From positions 16,084 to 26,768 of the forward strand of contig DLIO01000007.1 of the NCBI GenBank assembly GCA_002483765.1: 10,685 nt of DNA, given 5' to 3'. Below are positions 7,332 through 10,685 of the stretch, piece after piece (the stretch's first letter is position 1; every line of letters starts with the position of its first letter). The notes under the pieces are model-generated. The model was given only the letters and a program-made list of their open reading frames with translations, did not search any database and was not told where the DNA came from. Made by a program: the position numbers and the translations under genes. The DNA is from Lentisphaeria bacterium UBA7640 (GTDB lineage Bacteria > Verrucomicrobiota > Lentisphaeria > Victivallales > Victivallaceae).

Positions 7332-8261
7332 TCAAAAGAGTTGCGGCTGTTTTTTTTCAGAAGACGTTGCCACCACCGGTGGAGTTTTATCATTCATCTT
7401 TTCGATTTCTGAACTCAAGGTGCGCAAACTGCGCTCATGAGCGATACGCAAAACTTGCTCCCAATCTGGAGCTCGGCGTTGAAGACAGGTCTCGAAAGGT
7501 TGCCATGGGCTCCCCGGAATATCGGTTTTCAGGTTGATCAGCTGAATGTTTTTGCGCAACAAATCGCCTGATTCTGCAACTTTAGCCCGAATTCTTTCAT
7601 TTTTTATTTCGTCGATTCGTTTCAGCATGTTAGCGATAGAGCCGAATTGAGCTAATAGCGTGGCAGCCGTTTTGGGGCCAACCCCGCTGACCCCGGGAAT
7701 ATTATCCGAGGTGTCGCCAATTAACGCTAGGTAATCAACCATTTGAGTTGGCGTAACCCCAAATTTTTTCAAGATTTCCTCAGGCCCGCGACACTCAAAA
7801 GTACCGCCAGAACGGTCGGGCACTAAGAGTTTGATTTTTGCAGTCGCGATCTGAGAGATATCTTTGTCCGGCGTGATAACGCGCATCTCGCGCTCCCCCG
7901 CGTCAGCGGCAATTGCCGCAATCAGGTCATCGGCTTCGTAGCCGGATAATGAAATGGTGTTCCAACCGAAAGCGTTGACCAATTCAAAAATAGTGTCAGT
8001 CTGCGCTTTCAGTTCATCTGGCATTGGGGAACGGTTTGCTTTGTAGTCTGGCGCGATTTCCAAGCGAAAACCGCATTTGTCTTTATCAGCGACAAATGCT
8101 CCCAATTGTGACGGCATCTCGTTTTCCAACTTCATTAAAAAACGAGAAAGCGCAAATATGGCATTGCTGGGACGGCCCTGTTGGTCGGTTAATTCGCGTA
8201 CCGCGTAGTAGCCGCGGTAAATCTGCGAATATGCATCAACTAAAATTACTGGCTGTCCCAT
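7332..8261 (-). CDS. Stand-alone 5'-3' exonuclease / flap endonuclease (PolA N-domain type)
   Basis: Structure-specific 5' nuclease equivalent to the N-terminal domain of DNA polymerase I, without any polymerase domain (309 aa). Visible metal-site acids are D9 (LVDAYSQIYRGYYA), D59 (FVADKD), E109/D111/D112 (GYEADDLIA), D132/D134 (TPDKD) and D183/D186 (IGDTSDN). The helical-arch sequence YKANRSPMPDEL (73-84) and the DNA-binding helix-hairpin-helix NIPGVSGVGPKTAATLL (187-203) are intact. It would remove RNA primers and 5' flaps. The charged C-terminal tail ends in QPQLF, resembling a sliding-clamp-binding peptide. The start is firm: GAGGAGA (complement of 8266-8272) lies just before ATG. It sits between the nagA-like gene (45 nt) and priA (37 nt) in one orientation. 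Whether a full-length polA exists elsewhere cannot be seen. Confidence 0.9.
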   Translation of the reverse strand: MGQPVILVDAYSQIYRGYYAVRELTDQQGRPSNAIFALSRFLMKLENEMPSQLGAFVADKDKCGFRLEIAPDYKANRSPMPDELKAQTDTIFELVNAFGWNTISLSGYEADDLIAAIAADAGEREMRVITPDKDISQIATAKIKLLVPDRSGGTFECRGPEEILKKFGVTPTQMVDYLALIGDTSDNIPGVSGVGPKTAATLLAQFGSIANMLKRIDEIKNERIRAKVAESGDLLRKNIQLINLKTDIPGSPWQPFETCLQRRAPDWEQVLRIAHERSLRTLSSEIEKMNDKTPPVVATSSEKKQPQLF

Positions 8262-8306
8262 GGTTTCTCCTCAATTTAGATAAACTAAATGCTTATCGGC
8301 TATTTT

Positions 8307-9290
8307 TTATTTTTCAACAAATTTTTGGAGCTCGTTGTTCCAAGCAAAAGACGTATCCGATTTGATGGAATCCGGGGAAACGCCAATGATTCTTAACGGA
8401 TTACTGAATGCGACTTCAATAATCTCTTCAGGCGTCAAGATGTTCAATGATGCTAGGTAATTAACGCATTCCAAAATGGTTGCCGAGGAACCTACCAAAC
8501 ATTGTTTTTCTGGATTGTGGAGCAATCCGTTTGTTTCTAATATTGCAACATTGCCTAAAGTGTTATAGCGTCCTGGAGGCATTCCTGCAATTGGCGAAGC
8601 ATCGCTAGTGATAATGACGTTTTTAGAACTTTTGGCGCGAATAATGGTCTTAATCAGAGTCGGTGGCAGATGATGTCCGTCAGTGATAATCATCGCGATT
8701 AGTTGGTCATCGGCTATTCCTGCCCAAATCGGGTTGTTGTGGCGATGAATTTGATTGGGACAACCATTGCCCAAGTGCGTCAATAATTTAGCGCCAGCGG
8801 CCGAACATTTTGCAATGTCTTCCGGCGTCGCTAAATGATGTCCAAGTGAAACCGCAATTCCAAGTTCATTGGCGCAAGCGATTAACTCTTCAACGCCTTC
8901 CACTTCGGCGGCGACCGTCAATAATTTTATTTGCCCTTCTGCCAGTTCGTGAAGTTTTCTGAGAAATGCTGGCTCAGGTTTGCGCACTGCTTGTGGGTTG
9001 TGTGCTCCAACTGCGCCGGGCTGATCTGAGATAAATGGCCCTTCTAGATGAAATCCGAGCACTCGATTCTCCAATTCTGGAGCCTTCATAGCTTTAACTA
9101 GCATCGGTAAATTACGTTCGTAAATTTCTTCAAAAGTGGTAATCACAGTTGGGAGAAAACCGGCGGTTCCCTGTTTCAGTAGTGCTTTCGCTGAACGGAT
9201 AAAATCCTGCTCTGTTAGCACATCATCTGAATAGTCTACTCCAATATAACCGTTGACCTGTAAATCAATAAATCCTGGTACCGAAATCAT
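8307..9290 (-). CDS. nagA: N-acetylglucosamine-6-phosphate deacetylase-like, short form
   Basis: Amidohydrolase-family enzyme that removes acetate from GlcNAc-6-phosphate to give glucosamine-6-phosphate, in amino-sugar use or wall recycling. Family motifs: PGFIDLQVNG (5-14); HLEGPF with metal ligand E83; GAHNP (95-99); LGHH with H151; THLGNG with H172; ITDGHHLPP with H207 as phosphate or substrate contact; and ITSDASPIAG with the catalytic D230. At 327 aa it is about 50 residues shorter than usual. The protein begins directly at the strand leading into the barrel, so the N-terminal part of the small beta domain is absent. The start is fixed by AAGGAG 8 nt upstream and by an in-frame TAA five codons before the ATG (9303-9305). 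No nagB or sugar transporter is adjacent. It heads the exonuclease-priA run, an unusual partnership. Confidence 0.85.
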   Translation of the reverse strand: MISVPGFIDLQVNGYIGVDYSDDVLTEQDFIRSAKALLKQGTAGFLPTVITTFEEIYERNLPMLVKAMKAPELENRVLGFHLEGPFISDQPGAVGAHNPQAVRKPEPAFLRKLHELAEGQIKLLTVAAEVEGVEELIACANELGIAVSLGHHLATPEDIAKCSAAGAKLLTHLGNGCPNQIHRHNNPIWAGIADDQLIAMIITDGHHLPPTLIKTIIRAKSSKNVIITSDASPIAGMPPGRYNTLGNVAILETNGLLHNPEKQCLVGSSATILECVNYLASLNILTPEEIIEVAFSNPLRIIGVSPDSIKSDTSFAWNNELQKFVEK

Positions 9291-9298
9291 GTTAATTG

Positions 9299-9304
9299 CT
9301 CCTT
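9299..9304 (-). promoter_or_regulatory. Ribosome binding site that fixes the nagA start
   Basis: AAGGAG on the minus strand with 8 nt to the ATG at 9290. It overlaps an in-frame TAA (9303-9305), which rules out a longer N-terminus. Confidence 0.8.
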
Positions 9305-9347
9305 AGAATCCGTTTTGAAATAAATTTTAAATCTATGCGGCTTCTTA

Positions 9348-9377
9348 TTTATATTACTTTGTTAAACTGTTTAACAA
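9348..9377 (-). promoter_or_regulatory. Candidate nagA promoter
   Basis: On the minus strand, TTGTTA (9377-9372) and TATAAA (9353-9348) are separated by 18 bp, and an overlapping TAATAT (9356-9351) is also possible. The leader to the ATG would be about 50 nt. A perfect palindrome covers the -35 edge and most of the spacer. The region is AT-rich, so this remains a candidate only. Confidence 0.35.
9361..9375. promoter_or_regulatory. Perfect 7-1-7 palindrome, candidate operator
   Basis: GTTAAAC-T-GTTTAAC is a perfect inverted repeat. It overlaps the candidate nagA promoter, where a dimeric repressor would block polymerase. No regulator gene is adjacent, so the binding protein is unknown. Confidence 0.45.
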
Positions 9378-9407
9378 TCTTTATTAATCTATAATGGTTT
9401 CATCCAA

Positions 9408-9434
9408 CTTCAATAGTCAAACAGAAAATTGAAG
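9408..9434. repeat. Weak inverted repeat after the hydrogenase-like genes
   Basis: CTTCAAT (9408-9414) pairs with ATTGAAG (9428-9434) across a 13-nt loop, 9 nt past the stop of the small-subunit gene. The stem is AT-rich and no T-tract follows, so it is at best a poor terminator. Confidence 0.25.
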
Positions 9435-9442
9435 CTGAAAAT

Positions 9443-10183
9443 CTAATTATTCGATGCACGCATCAGTTGTAGGAAGCCGTCCAAAATGGTCGCTGGATGT
9501 GGCGGGCAACCGGGAATAAACAGATCAACCGGTAATAAATCTGCGATACCATTGCAATCGCTTTGAATTCCGGCATAAATACCTCCTGAAATTGCACAAG
9601 CACCGACAGCGATAACAACTTTAGGTTCGCCGACCGCTTCGTAAGTTTTTAATAATGCATCTTTCATATTCGCGGTAACTGGCCCAGCTACTACGATACC
9701 GTCGGCATGTTTTGGTGATGCCACAAATTTAATACCAAACCGCGAAATATCCCAATTTAAGGTAGTTAATACGTTGATATCAGCCTCGCAAGCGCCACAG
9801 CCTCCGGCACTGACCACTCGTAATTTTAGCGAACGTCGAAAAATTTTATAAATTTCAGTGCGTAAACGTTCTCCAGTTTCTTCTAACTCAGCTCCGAAAA
9901 TCAATTCTTTACGCGAAAACGTTGCTTGGCGGTACTCGCGAGAAAAACGTATAGCGCCGGATTTTTCGCAATTACCACAAAAAATACAGCGGCCGATGTC
10001 TAGTGTTAATTTTCCATTCGGATCCAACGCAAGAGCTTCGACCGGGCATAATTCTACCGCAGTTTCATTATGTTCGTCTTCAATTATCGGCAGACCACGA
10101 TAGCGCTCCGAAAGTTTTGGTTCCGGTGGAAATGTTCTAGTTTGATGGCCTTGCTTTAGTCGTGCAAAAAATGGTTTAAACAT
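9443..10183 (-). CDS. Ferredoxin-small subunit fusion of a group 4 hydrogenase-related complex (NuoB/HycG-like)
   Basis: Electron-transfer subunit (246 aa) of a membrane-bound hydrogenase/Complex I-like assembly. The N-terminal 90 residues form a ferredoxin-like domain carrying one 4Fe-4S site: CxxCxxC (C66, C69, C72) plus CP (C46). The cysteines of the second site are missing (NETAVELCP has only C46; CEKSGAI lacks the final CP). Residues 120-246 are the NuoB/HycG-like small subunit, with proximal-cluster cysteines C129 and C132 (GGCGACEAD), C196 (VGACAISGG) and C226 (IPGCPPHP). The CxxC spacing is of the hydrogenase type rather than the adjacent CC of NuoB. In E. coli Hyc/Hyf these two parts are separate proteins. 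It starts 9 nt after the stop of the large-subunit gene, and the AGG of its Shine-Dalgarno overlaps that TAG stop, suggesting coupled translation. Confidence 0.85.
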   Translation of the reverse strand: MFKPFFARLKQGHQTRTFPPEPKLSERYRGLPIIEDEHNETAVELCPVEALALDPNGKLTLDIGRCIFCGNCEKSGAIRFSREYRQATFSRKELIFGAELEETGERLRTEIYKIFRRSLKLRVVSAGGCGACEADINVLTTLNWDISRFGIKFVASPKHADGIVVAGPVTANMKDALLKTYEAVGEPKVVIAVGACAISGGIYAGIQSDCNGIADLLPVDLFIPGCPPHPATILDGFLQLMRASNN

Positions 10184-10192
10184 GGTTGATAC

Positions 10193-10685
10193 CTATAAAT
10201 CATGTCCGCAATAGGACAAATTAAAACTTTTGTTGCAGAGCGGGAAATTTGAAATTTGACCGTTGCGCAACACATACGCCAGTGCAGCCCAATTATGAAA
10301 CGACGGATCAACGATTTTATAACGTTTAAACCGTCCGTCGCTGTCAGTAATAGCGGCATGACAAATTTCTCCGCGCCATCCCTCTACCAGCGCTACAGAT
10401 AAACGATCCGGACGTGTTTTAAGCTCATCGTTTGCTGGTTTTACTGCGCTCAACTCATCAATTAAACGTAGAATTATTTCGCGTGAATTTTTTATTTCAA
10501 ACCAACGAACTCTAGCCCGCGCGTAGACGTCACCGTGTTTGCCGGTAATAGTTCGGTGAGCCAGATTTTGAACAGTAAAATTATCGCGAACATCGCGTTC
10601 TAAACCCGCCGCACGTGCTGTCACCCCTACGACACCGAGCTGACGTGCCACTGATGCTGGCAAAATTCTGAACTCCTGACATTGC
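10193..10685 (-). CDS. Hydrogenase/NuoD-like large subunit, C-terminal part, apparently lacking C-terminal Ni ligands (5'-partial)
   Basis: Only the last 163 or so codons are present; the frame is open to the window edge, so the true start lies outside. LGVVGVTARAAGLERDVRDN matches the conserved GxxGVTARASGxxxDVR segment of HycE/HyfG/NuoD-type large subunits. EGWRGEICHAAITDSDGRFKRYKIVDPSFHNWAAL follows the family order. Where true group 4 [NiFe] hydrogenases end in DPCxxCTDR, this protein ends in FNLSYCGHDL. Aligned without gaps, the first Cys becomes Ser and the second becomes Gly, with a single Cys at a different place. The C-terminal nickel-binding CxxC is therefore absent, as in the Ehr (energy-converting hydrogenase-related) group and NuoD. 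The N-terminal CxxC cannot be examined here. It is co-directional with the small-subunit gene, 9 nt apart. Confidence 0.82.
   Translation of the reverse strand, partial: QCQEFRILPASVARQLGVVGVTARAAGLERDVRDNFTVQNLAHRTITGKHGDVYARARVRWFEIKNSREIILRLIDELSAVKPANDELKTRPDRLSVALVEGWRGEICHAAITDSDGRFKRYKIVDPSFHNWAALAYVLRNGQISNFPLCNKSFNLSYCGHDL

Noticed and set aside
7332..8261. Truncated or broken polA
   Set aside because: The gene has its own strong ribosome site, a complete nuclease domain and a distinct charged tail with a clean stop. No remnant of polymerase motifs is found in the 37 nt before priA, so it is a stand-alone enzyme rather than a fragment.
8024..8365. 113-codon plus-strand frame across the exonuclease and nagA junction
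   Set aside because: It is antisense to two well-supported genes and shows no recognisable domain.
10661..10663. TTG as the start codon of the large-subunit gene
   Set aside because: The same frame stays open through the last base of the window (reading ...QCQEFRI before this point), and family members extend several hundred residues further, so this is an internal leucine codon.

Overview
The window looks like ordinary chromosome from a Gram-negative-type, probably anaerobic or facultative bacterium. The case rests on an ArnT-like lipid-carrier glycosyltransferase, a PmtA-like phospholipid methyltransferase, an oxygen-sensitive radical-SAM aminomutase and a hydrogenase-related Fe-S complex. 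Intergenic CACAGA/ATCTGTG-type short-period repeats are, from memory, common in environmental lineages such as the PVC group and several candidate phyla. This placement is a weak inference, because the window holds no rRNA or other strong phylogenetic marker. No phage, IS transposase, CRISPR array, tRNA or rRNA was seen.

Left half, plus strand. A repeat-filled upstream region (1-184) leads into an ArnT-family membrane glycosyltransferase (185-1858). A small SAM-dependent, PmtA-like methyltransferase (1861-2445) follows after 2 nt; the pair is probably one transcript acting on envelope lipids. A 267-bp gap (2446-2712) holds a striking GC-rich hairpin beside a duplicated ATTAG/CTAAGTTAG sequence. 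Next come an Mrp/NBP35-family Fe-S carrier ATPase (2713-3585) and a KamA-family radical-SAM/PLP aminomutase (3628-4659). An Fe-S cluster carrier beside an Fe-S enzyme makes sense, although the link is inferred.

Right half, minus strand, read from the right edge leftwards. The window opens inside a hydrogenase/NuoD-like large subunit (10685-10193, 5'-partial). Its C-terminus aligns with the Ni-binding end of group 4 [NiFe] hydrogenases but lacks the CxxC. A ferredoxin-small-subunit fusion follows (10183-9443). Together they suggest an energy-converting-hydrogenase-related (Ehr-like) membrane complex rather than a true hydrogenase. A 152-bp regulatory gap (9291-9442) carries a perfect 7-1-7 palindrome overlapping a candidate promoter. 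After it comes a row of co-directional genes: a short nagA-like deacetylase (9290-8307), a stand-alone 5'-3' exonuclease/flap endonuclease (8261-7332), priA (7294-5069) and a two-helix small membrane protein (5011-4733), which converges on the kamA-family gene.

Most worth a second look: the apparent loss of Ni ligands in the large subunit together with its single-cluster ferredoxin/small-subunit fusion; the QPQLF C-terminus of the stand-alone exonuclease, which resembles a sliding-clamp-binding peptide; the hairpin/direct-repeat unit at 2452-2576; and the two inverted copies of the CACAGA repeat.
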